From PNNG01 sp964577055 (lineage in GTDB: Bacteria; Bacteroidota; Bacteroidia; UBA7662), in the NCBI GenBank assembly GCA_964577055.1, contig CAZNWC010000002.1, positions 1 to 64,000 on the forward strand: a DNA stretch of 64,000 nucleotides, given 5' to 3'. A program made the translations under genes and the position numbers. Of the stretch, positions 34,829 to 42,803 are shown in pieces; positions within the stretch are counted from its first letter, which is position 1; each line of letters begins with the position of its first letter. The notes under the pieces are model-generated. The model was not told where the DNA came from. It saw only the letters and a list, made by a program, of their open reading frames with translations, and ran no database searches.

Positions 34829-36411
34829 ACGTACAATCTATTTCATTTCGCAGCACTGGAGCTTTCAGTACGCTTGCCAACGATTATCTTGACACGCCTG
34901 AAAAGTTTGCTGCATGGTTGCCGCTGCCTTTCAATAGGGCTGGGGTAGAAAAAGCTATTCAGCAACGCCAGTCGTTCGGCGCAGCGCAACGCCAGGTGTT
35001 GGTTAAAGCGCTGGAACGGCAATATGCCGGACTGCCGAACTGTCGCTTGGATTTTGACCAATTGCACCGTTTGGGGAATGAAGGGGTATTTACCATCACC
35101 ACGGCTCATCAACCCAACTTGTTTACTGGTCCGGCATACCTCATTTACAAGATTGCGGGAACCATCGCCTTGGCCCGTTCCCTCGAAGCCGAAGGGTTGG
35201 GCGCTTTCGTACCTGTGTATTGGATGGGAGCCGAAGACCATGATTTAGAAGAATTGAATCATACGCATGTTTTTGGCAAACGCCTGACATGGCACACCGA
35301 ACAAACTGGCGCCGTTGGACGTATGCTGCTCGATGATTTGACAGAAGTACGTGCTCAATTGCTGGAAATGCTAGGTGCCGAAGGCTTTGCTGGTGAGTTG
35401 GCTGCCATCATCAAAGATTGCTATGTAAATGGCATCACAGTAGCCGAAGCCACACGGCGCTTGATCGACCAATTGTTCGGTGCGTATGGTCTTGTGGTTG
35501 TTGATGGAGATGACGATTTACTCAAAGCACAGTTTGTGCCGCAAATGCTGCTCGAATTGACGGAAAATGCAAGTGAGTCACTTGTGCTTACGGCCGCTGC
35601 GCAGATGGAGCAGGCAGGATACAAGGCCCAAATTTACCCACGCGAAATCAACCTCTTCTGGCTGGAGTCAGGTGTGCGTGAGCGCATTGTTTCGGCGGGT
35701 GATGGTTTTACACTGGCGAATGGTAGCAGGCAATGGAGCCGTTTTGAAATGCTGGAATTGCTACAACGCCAACCCGCTTCTTTCAGCCCAAATGTGGTGC
35801 TGCGTCCCCTTTTTCAGGAACATGTATTGCCCAATGTGGCTTTTATTGGGGGAGGAGCAGAAGTGGCATACTGGAATTTATTGCCAAAAGTATTTGAAAA
35901 ATACCAAGTTCCTTTTCCGGTTGTCATGCTGAGGACCTCGGCCATGGTGGTTGACAAAGCCTCGTTGAACCGTCAGCAAAAACTGGGACTTGATACCTTG
36001 CAACTTTTTGAAGAAACCGAACAACTCATCCGCAATTTTATTGCAGCGCACGAGTCAGGTTTGTTCAGCCTCGAAACGGAGGCCCAACAACTGCAAGCCA
36101 TTTTTGAACAATTGGCTGAGCGCATAGAGCAGGTTGATCCAACCTTAAAAGCTGCTGTTTTGGCCGAATCAAAAAAAATGCAGGGAGGTTTGGAAGGACT
36201 TCAAGCACGTGTGATCAAGGCACAAAAACAAAAGCACGAAACTGAAGTAAATCAGATTCGTGCTTTGAAGGCAAAACTCTTTCCCGAAAACCACTTGCAA
36301 GAGCGGCACGACAGCTTTATCACGTTTTATGCGTGGGCTGGACCCGATTTCATTGATACTTGCGTGCGTGAAATGAATCCGCTTCGCAAGGAGTTTTTGG
36401 TGTTGAGTTGA
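34825..36411 (+). CDS. bshC: bacillithiol biosynthesis enzyme BshC
   Basis: 528 residues. TTAHQPNLFTGPAYLIYKIAG and FVPVYWMGAEDHDLEELNHTHVFGK are hallmarks of BshC, which is thought to add cysteine to glucosaminyl-malate to complete bacillithiol. A C-terminal coiled coil lies around 405-490. It is coupled to rimO by an ATGA overlap and runs up to within one base of the convergent yceI stop. Its presence implies bacillithiol as the cell's low-molecular-weight thiol. Confidence 0.94.
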   Translation: MNVQSISFRSTGAFSTLANDYLDTPEKFAAWLPLPFNRAGVEKAIQQRQSFGAAQRQVLVKALERQYAGLPNCRLDFDQLHRLGNEGVFTITTAHQPNLFTGPAYLIYKIAGTIALARSLEAEGLGAFVPVYWMGAEDHDLEELNHTHVFGKRLTWHTEQTGAVGRMLLDDLTEVRAQLLEMLGAEGFAGELAAIIKDCYVNGITVAEATRRLIDQLFGAYGLVVVDGDDDLLKAQFVPQMLLELTENASESLVLTAAAQMEQAGYKAQIYPREINLFWLESGVRERIVSAGDGFTLANGSRQWSRFEMLELLQRQPASFSPNVVLRPLFQEHVLPNVAFIGGGAEVAYWNLLPKVFEKYQVPFPVVMLRTSAMVVDKASLNRQQKLGLDTLQLFEETEQLIRNFIAAHESGLFSLETEAQQLQAIFEQLAERIEQVDPTLKAAVLAESKKMQGGLEGLQARVIKAQKQKHETEVNQIRALKAKLFPENHLQERHDSFITFYAWAGPDFIDTCVREMNPLRKEFLVLS

Positions 36412-36412
36412 T

Positions 36413-36970
36413 TTATTTGCCGGCTGCAGCCAATTCCATGTGCAGACTTACTTCTGCCTCTTTGGCAATTTTGTCCTCCACAATTTTTGGAATGGCAATG
36501 TTGTAATCGGCTAAGGTCACTTTGAAATCGGAATGCAAAGTGATTTTGCCTCCTTTCACTTCAAGCATGCCTTTTTCGCGTACTTGTTTTTTGACCCCGT
36601 GCATTTCCATTTCACCCACAACTTCTACATTGTATTTGCCATCCTTGGTTAAGTCGATTTTGGCAAAATCCATCACTTTTCCTTTTAAAACTGCCTTGGG
36701 ATATTTGTGCGACTCCATGTAGTTTTCGTTAAAGTGCTCTTGCATGAGCGCTTTTTTGAACACAAACGATTTGATGGCAATTTGGAACACTACTTCACCA
36801 GTTGATCCGTCGAGTACACAGGCTGCCTGGTTGTTGGTGGCCTTTACGTCATCTTTCACCGGACCTTCGGCCACAAAATTAACTGTGCCAGTACGGGTCA
36901 TAAACTTGGTTTGAGCGTTAGCAGTAACGCTTGCGGTCAGCATGAACGCGAGAAAAAAGAGCTTTTTCAT
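36413..36970 (-). CDS. YceI-family lipid-binding periplasmic protein (copy 1)
   Basis: 185 residues, signal peptide ending ANA-Q. The YceI lipocalin-like barrel is clear: FVAEGPVKDDVKATNNQAACVLD, FQIAIKSFVFKKALMQEHFNENYMESHKYPKAVLKGKV, then the strand-rich half. Family members bind isoprenoid chains in a hydrophobic pocket. Last gene of the minus-strand cluster 36413-42610, which carries a second copy at the other end; eight bases separate it from the OB-fold gene. Confidence 0.9.
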   Translation of the reverse strand: MKKLFFLAFMLTASVTANAQTKFMTRTGTVNFVAEGPVKDDVKATNNQAACVLDGSTGEVVFQIAIKSFVFKKALMQEHFNENYMESHKYPKAVLKGKVMDFAKIDLTKDGKYNVEVVGEMEMHGVKKQVREKGMLEVKGGKITLHSDFKVTLADYNIAIPKIVEDKIAKEAEVSLHMELAAAGK

Positions 36971-36978
36971 AAAAATAA

Positions 36979-37407
36979 TTAGTTGATAAATACACTACGG
37001 TTTAAGACAACATCGAGCAATTTGCCATTGCAAAGTCCTTTGATGGTGATGAGAGCACCTGCTTGCACGTCGCGTGGCAAAGGGTCTTTTGATTCAAATT
37101 CGCAGATGACGCCGAACATCACATCATCGGTTTCGAGCACCACAACTGGAAAGCCGGCTTCATTGGTTTTGATTTCGCGAACCAGTCCGGTTACTTCTAT
37201 TACCTTGTTGAGGTATTTTTCGTTGGCCAAGTTCTCATCGGCCTCATACGCCAAAAAGAGGTCGTTGGCCGGAATGCTTATTTCGGTATCAAGGCTTTCA
37301 ATGCCTGGCACCGGTTTAAACCAGAGATAGAGTCCAATGCTGCCGCCCAAAAGGCCTCCAAACAGCACGATTAACAAGAGGATTTTGGTTTTTTGATTCA
37401 TCTTCAT
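36979..37407 (-). CDS. membrane-anchored OB-fold protein (tRNA_anti-like)
   Basis: 142 residues from ATG 37407; longer in-frame starts would run into the upstream cytochrome gene and give a meaningless N-terminus. One N-terminal helix (ILLLIVLFGGLLGGSIGLYLWF) then a domain with IPANDLFLAYEADENLANEKYLNKVIEVTGLVREI, which matches the tRNA_anti-like OB fold common in Bacteroidota. It should face the periplasm and so probably does not bind tRNA. It starts four bases after the cytochrome stop and is part of the same operon. Confidence 0.8.
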   Translation of the reverse strand: MKMNQKTKILLLIVLFGGLLGGSIGLYLWFKPVPGIESLDTEISIPANDLFLAYEADENLANEKYLNKVIEVTGLVREIKTNEAGFPVVVLETDDVMFGVICEFESKDPLPRDVQAGALITIKGLCNGKLLDVVLNRSVFIN

Positions 37408-37411
37408 AGGG

Positions 37412-38119
37412 TTAAGGTTGCATTCCCTGGTTGATCCAGGCTTTGATTTGGTTGACTTGGCAACTGTTGAGGCCATTGCCTGCGGGGGGCATTGGCACAT
37501 AGCCTTGAATTTTGGCCACAGCACCCACCAGTCTGCCATTGGTGGCTACGGCTTGAACACCCGCTAAGGTACTTAAATTGATACCAGCCGACGGATTGTT
37601 GGCGCCATGGCAGCCGATACAAAACGATTGTATCACGGGTTGAATGTCGGCGGCGAATCCCATGTTTAATGTGTCGCATGCAGCAGTATCGCGACAAGCG
37701 TTGTTTTTGGCTCCCTGTTCTATCCATTTCCGTACCATGGCTATTTTATCAGCAGGTAGGGCAGGAGCGGGTGGAGGAGGCATGCGTTTGTCAAGACGGT
37801 TTTCAACAAGTACCTCATACAAATCGCTTGAGTTCGGATTGCCAGGTTGCACTTCTCCACCTGAAATTACACCGGCATAGGTTGTAAGGTTGATTCCTTC
37901 GGCGCGCGTTTGTGCGTCGTGACAACCGCTCATGGCGCAGTTGCTGATGAGAAACGGTAAAATATCGTTTTCGAAATATACCGTGTCGGAGCTACATCCC
38001 TGCGTAGACACTACAGGTGCATTTGGATTGGGATTCCCTGCACCAGGTACAATGGGGTCGTGTTGACAGCTTGCCACAACGACGAGGCCAGCCAACATAG
38101 AAAAAACTTTAGTGCTCAT
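37412..38119 (-). CDS. lipoprotein with two c-type haem sites
   Basis: 235 residues. Lipobox VVASC gives Cys18. Two repeats each start with a haem-binding site: SNCAMSGCHD (a CxxxxCH spacing) and SFCIGCHGA (CxxCH), followed in each by GINLxTxAGV and an MPPPxxP/MPPAG loop that could supply a Met ligand. This resembles the cytochrome c-like domains found in Planctomycetes and Bacteroidota. Likely an outer-surface or periplasmic electron carrier. Upstream spacer to the LytTR gene is 88 bases, so it may have its own promoter, though none is obvious. Confidence 0.85.
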   Translation of the reverse strand: MSTKVFSMLAGLVVVASCQHDPIVPGAGNPNPNAPVVSTQGCSSDTVYFENDILPFLISNCAMSGCHDAQTRAEGINLTTYAGVISGGEVQPGNPNSSDLYEVLVENRLDKRMPPPPAPALPADKIAMVRKWIEQGAKNNACRDTAACDTLNMGFAADIQPVIQSFCIGCHGANNPSAGINLSTLAGVQAVATNGRLVGAVAKIQGYVPMPPAGNGLNSCQVNQIKAWINQGMQP

Positions 38120-38207
38120 GGTTTAAAATAACTTAAAAAGCTGAATATGAAAGGAAGCAATGATGCTCAAGCAGTGAAAACATTGGGTGGATGGGTATTA
38201 ATGGTGT

Positions 38208-38960
38208 TTATCCTTCCAGCCATTTTTTAAAAGCGGAGGCCCTTTCGGTGCTTACCACAAGATCGGCCTTGATGCCAGGCTCCAACTCGAGTACCACGCG
38301 GCTCCGCGTGTGGGTCTCCATATTTTTGATGGCGTTGATGTTCACAATGACCTTGCGGTTGATCCGGAAAAAGCGCGACGGGTCGAGCATGCTTTCTAAT
38401 TGCTCGAGGTTTTGATCGGCTGCCAGTTGACGTTTGTCAAACGTGCTGAGCATGACAACACGTTCTTCTACATAAAAGGCAGCAATTTCCTGAATGGTAA
38501 TGGCTTTGATGTGTGAACCATACTTTACAATGAGCCTTTGCTGGTAATTACCCGTGCGCTGCCTGATCATTTCACTCAACGCATGGAGGGTATGTTTGTC
38601 TGACAAACTTTTCGCCTTTTGAAGGGCTTTTTCCAGTGCTTCGGGTTGAATGGGCTTTAATAAATAGGCCACACTGTAAAATTCAAATGCCTTCAGGGCA
38701 TAGGTATCGTATGCAGTCACGAAGATGACGGGGGCAGAACTATCGATTTGCTGTAACAAATCAAAGCTGAGTCCATCGCCCAATTGAATATCTGCCACGA
38801 TGAGATCATACGTCTGGCCAGGATTTGATTTGTGCCAAGCGAGCCCACTTTCAATGCTGTCGATGCATTGTACAATTTCGAGTTCGGCATCGGCTTTTTG
38901 AAGCAATTGAATGATGCGCTGTTGCGCTAGGGGTTCGTCTTCTAACAATAGTACTTTCAT
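38208..38960 (-). CDS. LytTR-type response regulator
   Basis: 250 residues from ATG 38960 (a TTG six bases earlier overlaps the kinase stop as TTGA). Receiver domain: acidic pair E7-D8, phospho-acceptor D57 (LIVADIQLGDG), K in YLLKPIQP. LytTR DNA-binding domain from ~150, with FFRINRKVIVNINAIKNM. It should bind direct repeats upstream of targets once phosphorylated by the kinase encoded just before it. Target probably includes its own cluster (inference). Confidence 0.93.
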   Translation of the reverse strand: MKVLLLEDEPLAQQRIIQLLQKADAELEIVQCIDSIESGLAWHKSNPGQTYDLIVADIQLGDGLSFDLLQQIDSSAPVIFVTAYDTYALKAFEFYSVAYLLKPIQPEALEKALQKAKSLSDKHTLHALSEMIRQRTGNYQQRLIVKYGSHIKAITIQEIAAFYVEERVVMLSTFDKRQLAADQNLEQLESMLDPSRFFRINRKVIVNINAIKNMETHTRSRVVLELEPGIKADLVVSTERASAFKKWLEG

Positions 38961-38962
38961 GG

Positions 38963-41773
38963 TCAAGGTTTTAGCATGGGAATAGACACGGTAAAAAATG
39001 AATCATCACGCTTGATTTCCACGCTTTGGTTAAAATCTTGCTCGTACCTGCTACTCAAACTGCTCAATCCGAATCCGGTGGAGGGTTCGTTGGTTTTTTT
39101 AGGTCTGATCTTATTGCGCACAATCAAAAAGCCATCACGCACAAAAATTTCGATCAGTAGTGGATGTGCTGCAGAAATCACATTATGCTTAACAGCATTT
39201 TCCACCAACAACTGAACCGACATGGGGATGACCAACAACTGCTCACTTGCTTCGGGAATGCTGATGCGCACTTCAAATTTGTTTTCGAACCGTTGTTGTT
39301 GTAAGTGTACAAAAGCATTCACCAATTGCATTTCTTCTCCAAGGGTAATGACCTGTTGATCTCGAAAATGCAGCACTTTCCTGAACAATTCCGACAACTG
39401 CTCGACATATTTGCTGGCCTTTTTGGGTTCTATTTCGATCAATTGCGACAAGGTATTAAAGGCATTGAACAGAAAATGAGGCGAAATTTGGCTTTTCAAA
39501 ATTTCGTATTGCGCCCGGATGCGTTCTTTTTCTGCCCGGTCCTGCAATATTTTACGTTGTTCGCGCCAATGGATGACTTGCCTGAGCATCAATGCTACTG
39601 CCACGGTGATCAGCAACAAGAACCACCAAGTGCTGTAAAATGGTTTGTTTACCTCAAAGGATCTTTTTGACGCATGAAACGAGCGGAAATCGCGGTGCAA
39701 TGAAACTTGAACTTCCAAGGTATACGTGCCTGGTTCTAAGCCTTGTAAAAAGATCTCACGTTTTTCGGTTTCCATCCATTGCGTGTGCAAGCCGTGGAGT
39801 TTGTACCGAATAAAGAGCATGCCTGCTTCGTAAAACCAAGGTATTTGTAAATAAAAACGAAGATTGTTGTCATCGGCATCAAATACATACTCTTTATTTT
39901 CAACGCTGGCCTTATGTGTTGAAAACGGCTGTGATAGTTTAACCCTTGGTTGGAAGATCTTGTCGATTTGGCCGGTCGATGTTTGCAACACCAGGCCGTT
40001 GGCACCCAGCCAAATGGTGTTGCTATCGGTTAACAGGGCATTTCCAGTAAAGGAAAGCGCCGGCAATGCGTACATTTTATCCAGTTGCAGCAACAACCTT
40101 TTGCCTGGCTGAAACAGGGAAAGTCCATTTTGACTACCCATCAGTATATTGCCTTTTTGGGTAGCATGTAAGAGGGAAATTGTATTCTCGTAAGGAATAT
40201 TGAACTGTTCCCATGAGCCTTTTTTCCATCTGTAGAGTTGGCCTTGGGGCGAACTTGCCCAAACGCTGCCATCTACTCCCTCCGACAGGGCAGAAATGAT
40301 TAGCGCAGATGATGTGCTGGGAATTTGTTGGGTTTCAAAACGATCGTTTTGATGGGTGAATATGCCCTTGCCATCGGTGGCAACCCACAAAACGCCTTGG
40401 CGGCTCAATAAAAGGTCGAAAATGTAAAATTGACCCGGTCCTAATCCATGATGGAAGGCTTTGATTTGTGTTTGGTTGCTGCTTGCTCTTAATTCATAAA
40501 TGCCACCAAGGGTGCCCAAATACCATGTATTTTCCTCTTTTGAGGGTTCAATGCTAAAAATGTTTGTATTGTAGTCGATGCCGTTCACGGGCACCTTTGC
40601 CGATAGCCTGGCCTGCGCATCTATTTCATAAAGTCCTTGCCCAAAGGTTCCTACCCACAAGCCTCCGCGCTTGTTAGGTGCAAAACAAAGTACATTCAGC
40701 AATTGACCCGAAAATGTGAGTGCTTGCCAGCCCCTTTCTTCATCCCACAAAAAACAACCTTTGTTGGTGCCGGCGACCAAAGCTCCATTGCCCAATTTTC
40801 CGAGGGCTTGCACTTGAATTTCATGGCTAAATGACAAAAGCTGCCAGTGGGGGTGCACCAGAAATATACCCAAATCGGTACTCAACCAGATATTGCCGTC
40901 CTTATCGGCCAGCATATCGATGATGCGTGCATTTCTGTCGGCTTTTTGGAAGTGAAGATGAACTGTTTTGCCTTTTTCTGGCATGTATTGGTGCAAGTGA
41001 CCTGCCTTGTCGTGGTACCACCAGTTTTGGTTCACTTGAACAATTTCAGACACTGGATCTTCATCGCCGGCTGGCAGAAAAGTCATTTTTCCGTGCTGCA
41101 AAACACCAAATTCTCCTGACTGAAAGCCGAGCCAAACAGCAGTATCGGCCGTGAAAATGGCTGAAATAAGGGGCTCATTGCTGATTTGCTTGATTTTCTT
41201 CTTGTAATTGGTGTCGATGCTGAGCGCAATCAAGCCCATATCGGTTCCTACCAGCAGCTCACCCTTGCGCATGGCCAAACTGGTGACAACGTTGTCAGGA
41301 AGACCATCGGCCTCGTCAATGAGCAGCAGTCGATGTCCATTAAAAGCATACAGGCCTTCGCCAGCCGTTGCTACAAAGAGCCATTCATGTGAAGCCAGCA
41401 TGGCTGTGATGGCTTTTGTAGGCCAGCCCTCTTCCAAGGCATAGGGCAGCACGCTATCGCCTTTTGCCTTGAGAAGCATGCCTTCGCGGGTGCCAATCCA
41501 CAAACTGTTTTTGAAGAAGGTTAAGGAGGTGTAGGTGAGCTCGCTGTTTCGCTGTTCATATTTATCCCAGCTAATTCCGTCAAACCGAAGCACCTGATGT
41601 GGTTGGAGCAGATACACGAAGCCATCTTGGTCTTGAAAAAGCTGTCCACCTTTTTCACGGAGGCTAGGTACTTCAATGTGCCGGTGATGTGGCAATGCAT
41701 GGTCGGTGTCGCGCTGTGCATGGGCCATCATGCCCCCCAAAAACATACAGCCGATGAACCAAAGCAAGCGCAC
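38963..41773 (-). CDS. LytS-type histidine kinase with sensor propellers
   Basis: 936 residues from GTG 41773, giving a good signal peptide (MRLLWFIGCMFLGGMMAHA-Q); no ATG fits. Periplasmic part: two seven-bladed propellers built of regulator-propeller repeats (IWLSTDLGIFLV, LWVGTFGQGLYEID, LWVATDGKGIFTH), then a Y_Y_Y domain, one membrane helix near 712-735, a coiled coil, the His_kinase box SPHFLFNAFNTL with H766, and an HATPase with VQLLVENAVKHN. It phosphorylates the LytTR partner. Such sensors usually detect polysaccharide breakdown products, but no glycan genes lie here. Confidence 0.92.
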   Translation of the reverse strand: MRLLWFIGCMFLGGMMAHAQRDTDHALPHHRHIEVPSLREKGGQLFQDQDGFVYLLQPHQVLRFDGISWDKYEQRNSELTYTSLTFFKNSLWIGTREGMLLKAKGDSVLPYALEEGWPTKAITAMLASHEWLFVATAGEGLYAFNGHRLLLIDEADGLPDNVVTSLAMRKGELLVGTDMGLIALSIDTNYKKKIKQISNEPLISAIFTADTAVWLGFQSGEFGVLQHGKMTFLPAGDEDPVSEIVQVNQNWWYHDKAGHLHQYMPEKGKTVHLHFQKADRNARIIDMLADKDGNIWLSTDLGIFLVHPHWQLLSFSHEIQVQALGKLGNGALVAGTNKGCFLWDEERGWQALTFSGQLLNVLCFAPNKRGGLWVGTFGQGLYEIDAQARLSAKVPVNGIDYNTNIFSIEPSKEENTWYLGTLGGIYELRASSNQTQIKAFHHGLGPGQFYIFDLLLSRQGVLWVATDGKGIFTHQNDRFETQQIPSTSSALIISALSEGVDGSVWASSPQGQLYRWKKGSWEQFNIPYENTISLLHATQKGNILMGSQNGLSLFQPGKRLLLQLDKMYALPALSFTGNALLTDSNTIWLGANGLVLQTSTGQIDKIFQPRVKLSQPFSTHKASVENKEYVFDADDNNLRFYLQIPWFYEAGMLFIRYKLHGLHTQWMETEKREIFLQGLEPGTYTLEVQVSLHRDFRSFHASKRSFEVNKPFYSTWWFLLLITVAVALMLRQVIHWREQRKILQDRAEKERIRAQYEILKSQISPHFLFNAFNTLSQLIEIEPKKASKYVEQLSELFRKVLHFRDQQVITLGEEMQLVNAFVHLQQQRFENKFEVRISIPEASEQLLVIPMSVQLLVENAVKHNVISAAHPLLIEIFVRDGFLIVRNKIRPKKTNEPSTGFGLSSLSSRYEQDFNQSVEIKRDDSFFTVSIPMLKP

Positions 41774-41774
41774 C

Positions 41775-42323
41775 TTAAGGTTGTTTTAATTGCAATTCGC
41801 CCTCTACCTGTACCTTAATTTCCTCGGCTATTTTTTGGTGTACAATGCGAGGAATGCTGATTTGGTGCTCATGGAGTGGGACAGTAAAAGCCGATTTGAA
41901 CGTAATTTGCTTGGGGCGCACGTTTAATTCTACGCGAACAATCCGTTCTTGCTCAATGCCATGGATGTTCAATATGCCTTTGATACGGATGTATTGTACG
42001 CCTGTGGTGTTGGGGTCGAAGGTGTCGATGAGCTTTCCTTTGAAGCTAGAACGAGGGTATTTGTGCGCTTCCAGGTAATTCTCGAAAAAGTGCTCTTGTT
42101 GCAAAGGACTGTTGAAACCCTTGAAACTCTCGTTTTTGATTTGCACAAAAAAAGTGCGCTCTGTTAGTTGAAGCGCACCCGCAACATCGTTATTTGCTGC
42201 TTTGATGATTTCCAGAGGGGCGTCGGAGACAATCGCAACTGTGGTATTTTTGAATAAATATACTTGGGCAGTAGCGGGATGGATCCAAGCTGCACACAAC
42301 AGCCCTAAAAGCCAATTTTTCAA
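41775..42323 (-). CDS. YceI-family periplasmic protein (copy 2), TTG start
   Basis: 182 residues from TTG 42323: MKNWLLGLLCAAWIHPATA-Q is a clean signal peptide. The longer ATG start at 42404 would overlap the previous gene by 85 bases and bury the signal peptide. The TTG overlaps the upstream TGA (TTGA). The barrel is recognisable: VAGALQLTERTFFVQIKNESFKGFNSPLQQEHFFENYLEAHKYPRSSFKGKLID, aligning with copy 1. One base separates its stop from the GTG of the kinase gene. Confidence 0.85.
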   Translation of the reverse strand: MKNWLLGLLCAAWIHPATAQVYLFKNTTVAIVSDAPLEIIKAANNDVAGALQLTERTFFVQIKNESFKGFNSPLQQEHFFENYLEAHKYPRSSFKGKLIDTFDPNTTGVQYIRIKGILNIHGIEQERIVRVELNVRPKQITFKSAFTVPLHEHQISIPRIVHQKIAEEIKVQVEGELQLKQP

Positions 42324-42610
42324 TAAAACCGAATATCGCTGATGTGATGTAAGGGTATCCAAATGCCTCCTTTCAAACAAACACTGCTGTTGTCGTATGC
42401 CCATACAGTGGTTTCAACGCAGAAGTTGCCTTCATTGGCACTAAAATACAATCTTACTTTCACATGATGCGCATTTCCCAAACGAAGGGCATAAGCCAAT
42501 TTGTTCAATAGCTTGCTATTGTTGGTTGCGAAGGCAGGTCGAAAACGCAGTGCAGCAATCATGGCCTTGTCAATGGTTTGAAAGGTGTCTTGTAAGGGCA
42601 GGGTTTCCAT
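42320..42610 (-). CDS. small conserved-looking protein of unknown function
   Basis: 96 residues, no signal peptide or membrane helix. Sequence includes LRLGNAHHVKVRLYFSANEGNFCVETTVWAYDNSSVCLKGGIWIPLHHISDIRF, an alternating beta-strand pattern with two His-rich points. Not recognised. It is first in the seven-gene cluster, coupled to yceI copy 2 by the TTGA overlap. The clean overlap and codon-like structure argue that it is real. Confidence 0.65.
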   Translation of the reverse strand: METLPLQDTFQTIDKAMIAALRFRPAFATNNSKLLNKLAYALRLGNAHHVKVRLYFSANEGNFCVETTVWAYDNSSVCLKGGIWIPLHHISDIRFY

Positions 42611-42720
42611 AGCAATAAGATTGAGTTAACAAGATGCATGGGCTTTTGATATTCGCCAAACCAAACTGACTGAACCCGCAAAAGATGACACTAAAAGGAG
42701 AATTGTGTATGCTTAATGCG

Positions 42721-42767
42721 AAAAACAAAACGCGCTAACTACAAATTGAATCTTTGCAGTTAGCGCG
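42721..42767 (-). terminator. terminator of pyrG-yidC
   Basis: CGCGCTAACT (42731-42740) pairs perfectly with 42758-42767, with a further five pairs (one mismatch) inside; the minus strand continues TTTTGTTTTT (42730-42721). Confidence 0.85.
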
Positions 42768-42803
42768 TATCGCTATGGCTTTGTTTTGGGCTGAATGACC
42801 CGT

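Noticed and set aside
37408..37539. N-terminal extension of the OB-fold protein
   Set aside because: It lies inside the cytochrome gene and reads as low-complexity off-frame sequence; the membrane helix starts right after ATG 37407.
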